Source: Neptunicoccus cionae (GTDB lineage: Bacteria; Pseudomonadota; Alphaproteobacteria; Rhodobacterales; Rhodobacteraceae). From it: 64,000 nt of DNA. The stretch spans positions 434,001 to 498,000 of the forward strand of contig NZ_BMKA01000002.1 of the NCBI RefSeq assembly GCF_014643735.1, written 5' to 3'. The notes beneath the pieces were generated by a model. The model did not search any database, had not been told where the DNA came from, and was given only the letters and a program-made list of their open reading frames with translations. Below are positions 54,791 to 63,390 of this stretch, in pieces (positions within the stretch are counted from its first letter, which is position 1; each line of letters begins with the position of its first letter). Position numbers and translations under genes: made by a program.

Positions 54791-55309
54791 TCAGTCGCGG
54801 ATTTCGTCGGGGAAAACGCCCCAGAGATCGGACTTCTTGGCCCAGCCCTTGGCCCCTTGGGCGCTGATTTCACAGAATTCAGCCTCACAGGTGCCAAGGC
54901 GGGCCAAGGCGCCACGCTCTGCCAGAGCACGGGTTGCAGCGGCGTCATTGGGCGTGAGGTATAAGCGTGCGTTGTCTTCCTGCACAATCACATAGCGAGA
55001 CCCCGACAGCAGCGAATAGTGCATCCAGCCGCCCTGCCCTTCGGCATCCTGAACCCGCCGCCAGTGGCCGTACTCGGCAACGATTTGCAGGGGCAGGTTT
55101 TCGTGTTTGAACACCCAGTCCACACGGTGGGTCAGCGACGGACCACGCCGCACATTACCTTCATCCGACTTCATCGACACAAAGCGCGGCAGCGGCAGGT
55201 TTGTCACCGGACCACGCTTTCCCGCGGCAAAGGCCGTTCCGCCCCCGAATCCCGCCAGAATGAGACATCCCAGAACCAGTAAAGTGAAAGCTGCCCGCGC
55301 CATCGTCAT
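54791..55309 (-). CDS. Secreted SH3-domain protein
   Basis: 172 residues with an N-terminal signal peptide (about 1-28). Two bacterial SH3-like segments follow: FVSMKSDEGNVRRGPSLTHRVDWVF to YGHWRRVQDAEGQGGWMHYSLLSG, and LGTCEAEFCEISAQGAKGWAKKSDLWGVFP, which are found in wall-binding proteins. A pair of cysteines in the second may form a disulfide. It is divergent from the glyoxylate reductase-like gene, with 112 bases between starts. Confidence 0.85.
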   Translation of the reverse strand: MTMARAAFTLLVLGCLILAGFGGGTAFAAGKRGPVTNLPLPRFVSMKSDEGNVRRGPSLTHRVDWVFKHENLPLQIVAEYGHWRRVQDAEGQGGWMHYSLLSGSRYVIVQEDNARLYLTPNDAAATRALAERGALARLGTCEAEFCEISAQGAKGWAKKSDLWGVFPDEIRD

Positions 55310-55421
55310 CCGCCGTTGTCGTCTAATGAAATCTTTTGCCTCTGTGGGGGTCTTTGATCTTGCCCCATTGGGTAATTCCTTGGCAGAATGGGAAAAACAA
55401 ATCCAGAGTTGGTTACATCAA

Positions 55422-56408
55422 ATGCCCTCAAGTAAGTTAAGTGTTGTCGTTACGCGACGGTTGCCTGCCACTGTCGAAAAGCGTCTTTCCGAACTGTTCG
55501 ACGTTAAGTTGAACGAAACCGATACCCCTCTCAGCCGTGAACAGCTGACCGCTGCGCTGCGGACCGCCGATGTGCTGGTGCCAACCCTAAGCGACACAAT
55601 TGATGCGGGGATGCTGGCACAGGCCGGTGACAATCTGCGGCTGATTGCGAATTACGGTTCCGGTGTGGATCATATCGACGTGGCAACGGCCCGCCAGCGC
55701 GGCATCCTTGTGTCCAACACGCCGGGTGTCCTGGCCGATGACACGGCTGACATGACGATGGCGCTGATGCTGGCCGTGATGCGCCGGTTCCGCGAAGGTT
55801 CCAGCCACTTGCAGTCAGGGGACTGGCAGGGCTGGTCTCCTTCCGCCTTTCTGGGCGCACGTCTGGGGGGCAAACGGCTTGGCATTCTGGGCATGGGTCA
55901 GGTCGGATCGGCCGTGGCCCGCCGCGCCAATGCCTTTGGGATGCAGGTATTCTATCATAATCGCAAACGGGTCCACAAAGACGCAGAGTCCGCGCTGAAC
56001 GCCACCTATTGCGAAAGCCTTGACCAGATGCTCGCGCGGGTGGATGTGGTTTCGATCAACTGCCCCCACACGCCCAGCACCTTCCACCTGCTGAACGCGC
56101 GGCGCATGAAACTGATGAAGCCGAGCGCGATTGTCATCAACACCTCCCGCGGGGAAGTGGTGGATGAAAACGCCCTCACCCGTATGCTCCGCGCCGGAGA
56201 GCTGGCCGGTGCCGGACTGGACGTGTTCGAGCACGGCAATGAAATTAATCCCCGTCTGCGTGATCTGAACAACGTCATGCTGCTGCCCCACATGGCTTCG
56301 GCCACGGAAGAAGCCCGCGTTGAGATGGGTGAGAAAGTTATCATCAATATCAAAACCTTCGCAGACGGACACCGGCCACCGGATCAGGTTGTGCCAAGCA
56401 TGCTGTAG
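55422..56408 (+). CDS. Glyoxylate/hydroxypyruvate reductase-like D-2-hydroxyacid dehydrogenase
   Basis: 328 residues. D-isomer-specific 2-hydroxyacid dehydrogenase fold with NAD(P) loop LGILGMGQVGSAVARRA, the catalytic Arg in INTSRGEVVDE, Glu and His in MLLPHMASATEEA. The beginning SKLSVVVTRRLP is common in roseobacter D-glycerate dehydrogenases. The ATG at 55422 gives normal length; an ATG at 55326 would add 32 residues with no family counterpart. It likely interconverts D-glycerate and hydroxypyruvate or reduces glyoxylate. Confidence 0.88.
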   Translation: MPSSKLSVVVTRRLPATVEKRLSELFDVKLNETDTPLSREQLTAALRTADVLVPTLSDTIDAGMLAQAGDNLRLIANYGSGVDHIDVATARQRGILVSNTPGVLADDTADMTMALMLAVMRRFREGSSHLQSGDWQGWSPSAFLGARLGGKRLGILGMGQVGSAVARRANAFGMQVFYHNRKRVHKDAESALNATYCESLDQMLARVDVVSINCPHTPSTFHLLNARRMKLMKPSAIVINTSRGEVVDENALTRMLRAGELAGAGLDVFEHGNEINPRLRDLNNVMLLPHMASATEEARVEMGEKVIINIKTFADGHRPPDQVVPSML

Positions 56409-56447
56409 GGCGCGTTTCGCGAGACACCAATCCCGAAAGGACAGGGT

Positions 56448-56852
56448 ATGGACATCACCCGCAATGCCAGCAGGCCGACCCGCAAGGCCAGTTCCGACTG
56501 GTTTACCGGCGATGTCTGGCAGGACCCGATCATCGAGGCGCCGGAACCCGCACGCCTGCGGGCGTTGAAGGTCTATTTTGCACCGGGGGCGCGTACAGCG
56601 TGGCACACCCATCCGCTTGGCCAGACGATTTACATCACTTCTGGCACTGGCCTCGTTGGGTTGCGGGGGCAGACGCCCCAATCCGTTCGCGCCGGAGACA
56701 CCGTGTTCTTTGCCCCGAACGAAGAACACTGGCACGGCGCTGCACCCGACACCGCGATGGAACATATCGCCATGCAAGAAGCACAGGACGGACGGGTTGC
56801 AGACTGGCTGGAGCAGGTCAGCGACGCGGATTATACCCGCACGCCGGACTGA
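56448..56852 (+). CDS. Cupin-domain protein
   Basis: 134 residues. Cupin motif 1 is TAWHTHPLGQTIYITSGTG and motif 2 is VFFAPNEEHWHGA, so the metal site has at least three histidines. The order and length resemble a single-domain cupin of the carboxymuconolactone decarboxylase-associated type. It follows the reductase gene by 39 bases and is probably in the same transcript. The function is not certain; such proteins are often small oxygenases, isomerases or stress proteins. Confidence 0.85.
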   Translation: MDITRNASRPTRKASSDWFTGDVWQDPIIEAPEPARLRALKVYFAPGARTAWHTHPLGQTIYITSGTGLVGLRGQTPQSVRAGDTVFFAPNEEHWHGAAPDTAMEHIAMQEAQDGRVADWLEQVSDADYTRTPD

Positions 56853-56871
56853 CCAGCCAACCCGCCAGTGA

Positions 56872-57417
56872 TCAGAGCTTGCGCAGAATATCGCCTTTGC
56901 GCACCACACCGTCCTGAACAATGCTGCACAAGGCACCACGCAAACGGTGTTTCACGTTCTCTGGCTTGTTAATCCAGTCAAAGCTTTCGCGGCCGTGGCG
57001 GACTTTCCATTTGGCGCAGGCGGTGTTGAACACATCGGACACCTCCAGAATGGCCGTGCCAGCTTGCAGACGGGTGCCTGCGGGTAGGTTTTCCTCCCCC
57101 AGATCCATATCTGCTATCATCGTATCACCAGGATAGACGACCTCATCGCGGTCGCGCCAGCACAGGTCCAGCACACGCTTTTGCAAGATGGACACCTGAA
57201 TGCGCGGATCGGGGGAGCCGTCCTCCAGCTTCATCCAAGGGTGCTTCATCCAGCGTTCATTTTCGATCCCTGTCGCCACGCGCAGCTCCAGCGCATCGCG
57301 GTAATCCCGTTGACCAAAGTCGGGACGGTGGCACAGGACCTCAATCGCGGCTTCTTTAGGGGCCTCCAGCACATGGGGCAAGGCCGCATCGCATTCGGCA
57401 AGGGTTACATGGGCCAT
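56872..57417 (-). CDS. MOSC-domain protein
   Basis: 181 residues. The MOSC fold binds sulfur at a conserved cysteine, here in VFNTACAKWKVRHGRESF, and occurs in molybdenum cofactor sulfurases and pyridoxal-linked proteins. It starts two bases after the stop of the MoeB/ThiF gene, with GGAGG from that gene's end as its ribosome-binding site, so it is the last gene of coaBC-dut-moeB-MOSC. A link to sulfur transfer with the MoeB-like protein is likely from position only. Confidence 0.85.
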   Translation of the reverse strand: MAHVTLAECDAALPHVLEAPKEAAIEVLCHRPDFGQRDYRDALELRVATGIENERWMKHPWMKLEDGSPDPRIQVSILQKRVLDLCWRDRDEVVYPGDTMIADMDLGEENLPAGTRLQAGTAILEVSDVFNTACAKWKVRHGRESFDWINKPENVKHRLRGALCSIVQDGVVRKGDILRKL

Positions 57418-57418
57418 C

Positions 57419-58456
57419 TTAAATTCCTCCACAGACAGCGCAACCATCGCGCCGTTCAATTTGTATCTTCCGGCTTTCGCCATAAAGTGCATCGAAAATC
57501 AACATAGAGCCGCGCAAAACCTGCCCTGCTCCGGTGATTTCCTTGATCGCCTCGGCCGCCATCATCGACCCGATAATTCCAGGCAAGGCCCCGACCACAC
57601 CCGCCTCGGCACAGCTTGGGGCCAGTCCATCGGCAGGTTCCTCGGGGAATAGACAGGCATAACAGGGATCGCCGTGGGCGGGATCAAAAACCGTCACTTG
57701 TCCTTCCCACTGCCCGATCGCACCGGAAACCAAGGGCACGCCAGCCGCCACGCAAGCCTTATTCACAAGCGCGCGGGTGGCAAAAGAGTCCGTCCCGTCC
57801 AGCACAAGATCATAGGCGCCGACCAGCTCCGCGCTGTTTTCTTCAGTGATCCGGCGGTTATAAGGCTGAACCTCCACAAACGGGTTCAACCCTTTTAGCC
57901 GTTTCTGCGCAGCAAAAACCTTGGGCGTGTCCAGTTCATCCTCCGAAAACAGTACCTGCCTTTGCAAGTTGGACAACGACACGATGTCATCGTCAATCAC
58001 CCCGATGGTGCCCACGCCTGCTGCCGCCAGATATTGCAAGACCGGCGCGCCCAGCCCCCCTGCGCCCACCACGAGCACACGCGCTTTGCGTAATTTCTGC
58101 TGACCCGGACCGCCGATTTCACGCAGAACAATATGGCGGGCGTAGCGATCCAGCTCTGTCTCACTCAGCTTGTCGGTTTTCTGTACAGGTTCCACGCGAT
58201 CCTCCGCCCGTTGTTTCAACGCCTTGATGCCAAAGCTGTAAGCCCCGACAACAGCAAGAACCGCCAGTAAAATCAACCAGTTCGCAAGCGATCCGCCGGT
58301 TGCCACCCGCAATGCGGATGTGGGCGGTAAGGTCAGCTGCACCAACACAACAAACGCCAGACTGATGGCAACTACGGCCCCCTGCGCCCAGCGCGAAGCC
58401 CCCAGCAAGCGCAGCGCAAAGGCGGCCCCTGCAATCAGGATCAGCGTCAGTCCCAT
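57419..58456 (-). CDS. Membrane-anchored MoeB/ThiF-family adenylyltransferase
   Basis: 345 residues. The C-terminal 250 residues are a complete E1-like enzyme: ATP loop GAGGLGAPVLQYLAAAGVGTIGV, the DDD-type motif DDDIVSLSNLQRQ, Arg/Lys residues in DELDTPKVFAAQKRL and a zinc site with CYAC and CAVC. It would adenylylate the C-terminus of a small sulfur-carrier protein (MoaD or ThiS type). In front lie about three hydrophobic helices (residues 2-17, 25-44, 56-75), so the enzyme is fixed to the inner membrane. The start overlaps the dut stop as TGATG. Confidence 0.88.
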   Translation of the reverse strand: MGLTLILIAGAAFALRLLGASRWAQGAVVAISLAFVVLVQLTLPPTSALRVATGGSLANWLILLAVLAVVGAYSFGIKALKQRAEDRVEPVQKTDKLSETELDRYARHIVLREIGGPGQQKLRKARVLVVGAGGLGAPVLQYLAAAGVGTIGVIDDDIVSLSNLQRQVLFSEDELDTPKVFAAQKRLKGLNPFVEVQPYNRRITEENSAELVGAYDLVLDGTDSFATRALVNKACVAAGVPLVSGAIGQWEGQVTVFDPAHGDPCYACLFPEEPADGLAPSCAEAGVVGALPGIIGSMMAAEAIKEITGAGQVLRGSMLIFDALYGESRKIQIERRDGCAVCGGI

Positions 58457-58917
58457 CAGCCCTGCCCTGTGGAGCCGAAACCACCCGACCCGCGCTCTGT
58501 CTCGCCGAGTGTTCCGGTCAGGTCCCAGCCCACCTGCATCACTGGCGCAAAGACGATCTGTGCAATCCTGTCGCCGTGGTTAATGGTAAAAGCAGTGTCG
58601 CCGAGGTTGATCAGGATCACCCCCAGCGGTCCGCGATAATCGCTGTCGATTGTTCCAGGCGCATTGGCCACGGTCAGCCCGTGTTTCAAGGCAAGGCCCG
58701 AACGCGGGCGCACCTGCGCTTCAAACCCGCGCGGGATTTCCAGCGCCAGTCCTGTGGGCACCAAAGCGCGGGTCTGCGGCGCGATTTCCACCGAACCCCG
58801 GTCCGCCAGATTGGCCCGCAAATCCATGCCCGCCGCCCCGTCTGTTTCATAGGCAGGCAGAGGTATCGCCGTGTCCGCGCCCTCCAGATAGATAATTTTC
58901 ACTGCAAGATCAGCCAC
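58456..58917 (-). CDS. dut: Deoxyuridine 5'-triphosphate nucleotidohydrolase
   Basis: 153 residues. dUTPase keeps uracil out of DNA and makes dUMP for thymidylate synthesis. All five trimer motifs are visible: [46 protein letters not shown] and the C-terminal arm [10 protein letters not shown]. It overlaps coaBC by eight bases and the MoeB gene by one base, in an operon order found in related genomes. Confidence 0.96.
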   Translation of the reverse strand: MADLAVKIIYLEGADTAIPLPAYETDGAAGMDLRANLADRGSVEIAPQTRALVPTGLALEIPRGFEAQVRPRSGLALKHGLTVANAPGTIDSDYRGPLGVILINLGDTAFTINHGDRIAQIVFAPVMQVGWDLTGTLGETERGSGGFGSTGQG

Positions 58918-60109
58918 CGATCACCTCTGATATTTTTGCCGCCAAACGATCCGCCACTGCCTGTTTTCCCATGCGGGGCCAGCTTTCGGAGCCGTCATTG
59001 TGGATCAACGTCACGGCATTCTCGGAGCCCCCCATGATACCGGTTTCCGGTGACACATCATTGGCCACGATCCAATCACACCCCTTGCGCTGCCGTTTTG
59101 CTGTTGCATGGTTAATCACATCGTCGGTTTCTGCCGCAAATCCCACGACAAGCGCGGGGCGGCCTTCCACCTTCTGACTGACCGTTGCAAGGATATCAGG
59201 GTTCTCTGCAAATTCTAACACCGGCAAAGCCCCGCTGCCGTCCTTTTTGATCTTGCTGTCCGAAGCGCTCGCCACACGCCAGTCCGCCACTGCTGCTGCA
59301 AATACGGCTGCGTCTGCGGGCAATCCCTGTTCCACAGCCGCCAACATCTGCGCAGCAGTTTCAACCCGCACCACGTCCACGCCCTCGGGCATTGGATGAT
59401 CCGCTGGTCCCGACACGAATGTCACCCGCGCGCCAAGCCCTGCAAGCGCCTGCGCAATTGCCGTACCCTGCGCCCCGCTAGACCGGTTCGCGATATAGCG
59501 CACCGGATCAATCGGTTCATGGGTCGGCCCGCTTGTTACCAGAATATGCTTCCCTCGCAACGGCCCGTCCAGCAACGCATCTTCGACCGCGGCAACGATC
59601 TGTGGCACCTCTGCCATCCTGCCCGGCCCGTATTCCCCGCAGGCCATATTGCCGCTGTCCGGTCCGACCACTAGAACGCCGTCCTGTTTCAAAGTCTCAA
59701 GATTGCGCTGTGTGGCCGCGTGATCCCACATGCGCACATTCATCGCCGGTGCGATCAGGACACGTTTGTCCGTGGCCATCAAAAGCGTGCTCGCCAGATC
59801 GCCGGCGACGCCGTGGGCCATTTTTGCCATCAAATCTGCCGTAGCCGGCGCAACCACCACCAGATCGGCGGAACGGGACAGTTGGATGTGGCCCATCTCT
59901 GCCTCATCCGTCAGATCGAACAGTTCACGATAAACCTTCGCGCCTGCAAGCGCCGACACCGACAGAGGCGTGACAAATTCTTCCGCCGCCTTGGTCATCA
60001 CAGGCACAACACGCGCGCCCCGTTCCTGCAAACGCCGGATCAGATCGAGGCTTTTATACGCCGCAATCCCGCCGCCAATCACCAGTAAAACCCTGCGCCC
60101 GTTCAACAT
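58910..60109 (-). CDS. coaBC: Bifunctional phosphopantothenoylcysteine decarboxylase/synthetase
   Basis: 399 residues. The N-terminal CoaC half (flavin decarboxylase) has [35 protein letters not shown] and the catalytic cysteine in [13 protein letters not shown]; the C-terminal CoaB half has [24 protein letters not shown] and [12 protein letters not shown]. It makes phosphopantetheine for coenzyme A. It is the first gene of a minus-strand unit with dut, the MoeB-like gene and the MOSC gene. Confidence 0.96.
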   Translation of the reverse strand: MLNGRRVLLVIGGGIAAYKSLDLIRRLQERGARVVPVMTKAAEEFVTPLSVSALAGAKVYRELFDLTDEAEMGHIQLSRSADLVVVAPATADLMAKMAHGVAGDLASTLLMATDKRVLIAPAMNVRMWDHAATQRNLETLKQDGVLVVGPDSGNMACGEYGPGRMAEVPQIVAAVEDALLDGPLRGKHILVTSGPTHEPIDPVRYIANRSSGAQGTAIAQALAGLGARVTFVSGPADHPMPEGVDVVRVETAAQMLAAVEQGLPADAAVFAAAVADWRVASASDSKIKKDGSGALPVLEFAENPDILATVSQKVEGRPALVVGFAAETDDVINHATAKRQRKGCDWIVANDVSPETGIMGGSENAVTLIHNDGSESWPRMGKQAVADRLAAKISEVIGG

Positions 60110-60167
60110 CGTTCACTCCCGTTTGCTCTGGCACCAGACTTAGCCAGCTTCACGGGCAAAGCAAAGG

Positions 60168-60201
60168 GCGGTTCCGGCAAAAGCTGGAACCGCTCTCTTT
60201 T
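60168..60201 (-). terminator. Hairpin between coaBC and rpoH, probably a bidirectional terminator
   Basis: GCGGTTCC (60168-60175) pairs with GGAACCGC (60186-60193). The plus strand continues TCTCTTTTTGG and the minus strand CCTTTGCTTTG, so it could end rpoH transcripts in the minus direction. It lies 40 bases past the rpoH stop. Confidence 0.6.
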
Positions 60202-60240
60202 TGGTCTAAATATCCACCTTCCACGCGGAGGCTTTAGCGA

Positions 60241-61128
60241 TCACATCAATTCGGCCATCAATTCGGCGGAATTACCTGTATTTTTCTCAAGCAACTTTTT
60301 CAGTTTGCCGAGCGCCGCTGATTCCACCTGACGAATACGCTCCTTGGACAGGCCCAGTTCATCGCCAATGGACCCCAACGTGCGTGGATCTTCCACCAGC
60401 AAACGCTGTGCCAGAATATAGCGTTCCCGCTCGTTCAGCCCTTCCATCGCTGTGGTTAACCAATTGCGCAGCTGGCCCAGGTCGTGATTACGCTCTACCA
60501 TCTCGGCGGCCTGCGGACCTTCGTCCGCCAAAGTATCCTGCCATTCGCGACCCTCGTCCTCGGCAGATTGCTGAGCGTTCAAAGAGAAGTCCGAACCGGA
60601 AAGGCGCCCCCGCATCATTTCCACATCGCGCAGCGGCACACCAATTTCCTGCGCGATCATTTCTGACAGCTGGTGCCCGTCCAGTTCCTCACCGGCGGCA
60701 CTGGCTTCCCGTTCCAATGTGGCCTGCACCCGTTTAAGGTTAAAGAAAAGCGCCTTTTGACTGCTAGTCGAACCCGTCCGCACCATGGACCAATTACGCA
60801 TCACGTAATCCTGAATGGCCGCTTTGATCCACCACTGCGCGTAGGTCGAAAACCGCACGCCCCGGTCTGGATCGAACTTGTCAGCTGCCTTCATAAGACC
60901 CACACCCGCTTCCTGAATGAGGTCCTGAGTATTGGCACCATACCTGCGGAATTTGGATGCCATCGAAATCGCCAACCGCATGTAAGCGTTGATTAGGCGA
61001 TGAAGGGCTTTTTCGTCCCGCTCGTCACGCCAGGCACGGGCGAGTGCGATTTCGGTATCAGCGTCCAGCAGTTCGGCTTTCATTGCCTGACGGCGGAAGT
61101 CGTGGTTGGTAACATCATCAAGAGGCAT
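60241..61128 (-). CDS. rpoH: RNA polymerase heat-shock sigma factor (RpoH family)
   Basis: 295 residues. Region 2 (AYMRLAISMASKFRRYGANTQDLIQEAGVGLMKAADKFDPDRGVRFSTYAQWWIKAAIQDYVMRN) and region 4 (LNERERYILAQRLLVEDPRTLGSIGDELGLSKERIRQVE) match sigma-32-type factors. The RpoH box region (KALFFNLKR) is intact. Relatives carry two rpoH genes; this sequence resembles RpoHII, which is induced by singlet oxygen and oxidative stress, but the assignment is by recollection. It is a single-gene unit divergent from cobU. Confidence 0.92.
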   Translation of the reverse strand: MPLDDVTNHDFRRQAMKAELLDADTEIALARAWRDERDEKALHRLINAYMRLAISMASKFRRYGANTQDLIQEAGVGLMKAADKFDPDRGVRFSTYAQWWIKAAIQDYVMRNWSMVRTGSTSSQKALFFNLKRVQATLEREASAAGEELDGHQLSEMIAQEIGVPLRDVEMMRGRLSGSDFSLNAQQSAEDEGREWQDTLADEGPQAAEMVERNHDLGQLRNWLTTAMEGLNERERYILAQRLLVEDPRTLGSIGDELGLSKERIRQVESAALGKLKKLLEKNTGNSAELMAELM

Positions 61129-61179
61129 GATCGGGTCTCCTCGTCCATTCTGCGCTTGAGCTTGTTGAAGCTTGCTCTC

Positions 61180-61207
61180 ATTATACTACGTCTGAACCCC
61201 CCAAAGC
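61180..61207 (-). promoter_or_regulatory. Possible rpoH promoter
   Basis: On the minus strand GCTTTG, a 16-base spacer and TATAAT are placed about 50 bases upstream of the rpoH ATG. The -10 hexamer is perfect and the -35 is poor, so it could be recognised by the housekeeping factor or only look so by chance. Confidence 0.3.
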
Positions 61208-61227
61208 GTTCACAAGGGAGTGCGATT

Positions 61228-61767
61228 ATTTTTACTTTTCCTAAATTTTCCTTGATTTTGGGCGGCGTTGCCTCAGGCAAATCAAGGCTCGCAGAGAGCT
61301 TGGTACGACAGGCCAACCGGCCCCGCACCTATATCGCTACAGCACAGGCATTCGATGGTGAAATGGCGGATAAAATCAAGCAACATCAATTAGATCGCGG
61401 CCCAGACTGGTCAACTATCGAAACCCCGATTGCGGTACCGGAAGCGTTAAAATCCATCCCTGAAAACCAGATCGTTTTAATAGACTGCATGACATTATGG
61501 TTGTCGAATTTAATTTTATCAGAAAATTGTCCGAAAGACCCGTCAGAACCCCTTTTAACGGCTGTACGCTCCAGTAATTTCCCGATTGTTACAGTCTCCA
61601 ACGAGGTAGGGCACAGCGTTATTCCCGACACGCAGCTGGGTCGGCGCTTTCAAAAAGACCAAGGACGGTTGAATGCGAAACTGGCCGCGGAGGCTGATTT
61701 GGTCGTGATGGTTACAGCTGGTATTCCACAGGTGCTAAAGGGCCGGCTTCCGGCAAATATGGCATGA
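61228..61767 (+). CDS. cobU: Adenosylcobinamide kinase / guanylyltransferase, start uncertain (ATT?)
   Basis: About 179 residues. CobU/CobP phosphorylates adenosylcobinamide and makes the GDP derivative in B12 assembly. The P-loop LILGGVASGKSRLAESL, the TYIATAQAFDGEM segment and the SNEVGHSVIPDTQLGRRF motif are all in place. No ATG, GTG or TTG stands in frame at the expected beginning. AAGGGAG (61214-61220) is followed after seven bases by ATT ATT TTT ACT TTT CCT AAA, which fits an ATT start; the first in-frame alternative is TTG at 61252 with no Shine-Dalgarno. The next gene overlaps by ATGA. Confidence 0.75.
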   Translation: MFTFPKFSLILGGVASGKSRLAESLVRQANRPRTYIATAQAFDGEMADKIKQHQLDRGPDWSTIETPIAVPEALKSIPENQIVLIDCMTLWLSNLILSENCPKDPSEPLLTAVRSSNFPIVTVSNEVGHSVIPDTQLGRRFQKDQGRLNAKLAAEADLVVMVTAGIPQVLKGRLPANMA

Positions 61768-62342
61768 GCCGCTTCTGGTTTATCCGCCATGGTCCAACCC
61801 ATCGCGACGGGCTTATTGGGTGGACCGACGCACCAGCCGACTTGTCCGATCTGCCAGCGCTTGACCGTCTAAATTCGCACCTCCCACAGGACGCGCTGGT
61901 CATCTCTTCTGACCTGATACGCTGCGTCGCCACCGCTGATGCGCTTTCGTCTGGACGCCAAAGGTTGCCAAGCGACCCCGACCTGCGGGAGCTTCACTTT
62001 GGCGATTGGGAGGACCGCACTTTCAAGCAAGTAGCGGAAACCCACGCTGAACTGTCCCGCGCCTATTGGTCGGACCCGGGCCCCCACGCCCCCCCAAACG
62101 GCGAAAGCTGGGACGCAGCCGCAACCCGCGTCAGCCGCGGGGTAGACCGGTTGCGCGACACTCATCCGGACACCGACATCATAGTGGTTGCCCATTTCGG
62201 GGCGATCCTGACGCAGGTACAACGCGCAGCCGGGATGAGCGCGAAAGCCGCGCTATCTTTCAAAATAGATAACCTTTCGGTCACACGGCTGGAGCACATG
62301 GGCACCGCGTGGCGTGTCCTTGGCGTGAATCACACCGTATGA
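61764..62342 (+). CDS. Histidine phosphatase, probable alpha-ribazole phosphatase (CobC-like)
   Basis: 192 residues. Phosphoglycerate-mutase-like fold with the catalytic RHG in FWFIRHGPTHRDG, ELHFGDWED and the second histidine in VVAHFGAILTQV. It overlaps cobU by four bases, so a role in cobalamin assembly as CobC, which removes phosphate from alpha-ribazole 5'-phosphate, is likely; sequence alone shows only the superfamily. Confidence 0.85.
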   Translation: MSRFWFIRHGPTHRDGLIGWTDAPADLSDLPALDRLNSHLPQDALVISSDLIRCVATADALSSGRQRLPSDPDLRELHFGDWEDRTFKQVAETHAELSRAYWSDPGPHAPPNGESWDAAATRVSRGVDRLRDTHPDTDIIVVAHFGAILTQVQRAAGMSAKAALSFKIDNLSVTRLEHMGTAWRVLGVNHTV

Positions 62343-62470
62343 CAACGATATGAGCCGTCAACATACGCCCGCGATATGCGCCTGTGATACGTGCTGACAA
62401 TCACGCATTGTGACGATGGCGATCACAAAACACGATTTGCATTCTTTTCAGTTTAGCCGATCCTGCGTTA

Positions 62471-63340
62471 ATGAAATATGAACTCGCTATAGCCGATAAA
62501 ACCTATTCCAGCTGGTCCCTGCGGGGCTGGCTTCTGTTCGAAACATTCGGAATACCCGTAAGCTGCCAATCCGCGCGCATGTATCAGCCCGAATTCCACC
62601 AGATGCTAGAGGACTTCAAACCTGCCCGACTGGTGCCTGCTATGAAATTTGACGACGTAGTCGTTTACGACACGCTTGCGATGGCGGAAACACTGGCAGA
62701 GCAGAACCCCGAGAAAAAGATGTGGCCTGTTGACCCAGCAGCCCGCGCTTCCGCGCGCTCGGTAACAGCGGAAATGCATGCCTCATTCACCGCATTGCGC
62801 GGCGCATGCACCATGAACCTGCGGCGTCACTACCCCGACTTTTCCGCGACCGAAGATGTGCTGACAGACGTGGCACGAATGGTGGAGCTGTGGGAGCACT
62901 GCCGCGAAAACTTTGGCCACAGCGGGCCTTGGCTGTTCGGAGAATATTCGATCGCCGATGTGTTCTTTGCGCCTGCTGCCAGCCGCTTCGCGACTTACAA
63001 CCTGCCCCGAAGCGACACTGCCAATGCCTACATTGCCGCCCATCTTGGCGACCCTGCATTTCGGCGCTGGCGGGCGATGGGAATTGCCCAAGACTATATC
63101 CAGCCGGGGTATGATCTAGATTTTCCGGAGGGGCCCTGGCCCGGCCCGGCACCTCTGCCAGCGCGTCCGGTAACCTCGGGACCATCCGAAAATAGCAATT
63201 GCCCTTATTCCGGCAAGCCAGTTGAGGATTATCTGGAATTGGACGGGCGCATTTTTGGTTTTTGCAATCCGTTCTGTCGCGACAAGACCGCTGCTGACCC
63301 GCAGGCTTGGGATGGTTTTATGAAAATTTACCAAAAATAA
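62471..63340 (+). CDS. Glutathione S-transferase-like protein with C-terminal YHS-like motif
   Basis: 289 residues. The first 215 residues resemble a GST: a thioredoxin-like half with YSSWSLRGWLLFE and an all-alpha half (MHASFTALRGACTMNLRRHYP and FGEYSIADVFFAPAASR). The usual GST serine/tyrosine may be in YSSWS. The tail has CPYSGKPVEDYL, then FCNPFCRDKTAADPQAW, with cysteines at about 244, 265 and 269, the pattern of YHS/metal-binding zinc-finger-like domains. The combination is unusual. Promoter-proximal DNA holds a TTGTGA-N9-TCACAA repeat. Confidence 0.82.
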   Translation: MKYELAIADKTYSSWSLRGWLLFETFGIPVSCQSARMYQPEFHQMLEDFKPARLVPAMKFDDVVVYDTLAMAETLAEQNPEKKMWPVDPAARASARSVTAEMHASFTALRGACTMNLRRHYPDFSATEDVLTDVARMVELWEHCRENFGHSGPWLFGEYSIADVFFAPAASRFATYNLPRSDTANAYIAAHLGDPAFRRWRAMGIAQDYIQPGYDLDFPEGPWPGPAPLPARPVTSGPSENSNCPYSGKPVEDYLELDGRIFGFCNPFCRDKTAADPQAWDGFMKIYQK

Positions 63341-63390
63341 ACTTTCGACCCTGTAGTTTTAACCATTCTTAATGGAACGACAGGGACCAG

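Noticed and set aside
61000-61224. Long N-terminal extension of cobU back to 61000
   Set aside because: It would overlap the first 130 bases of rpoH on the other strand and adds 75 residues with no CobU counterpart; the P-loop lies at the normal distance only from about 61228.
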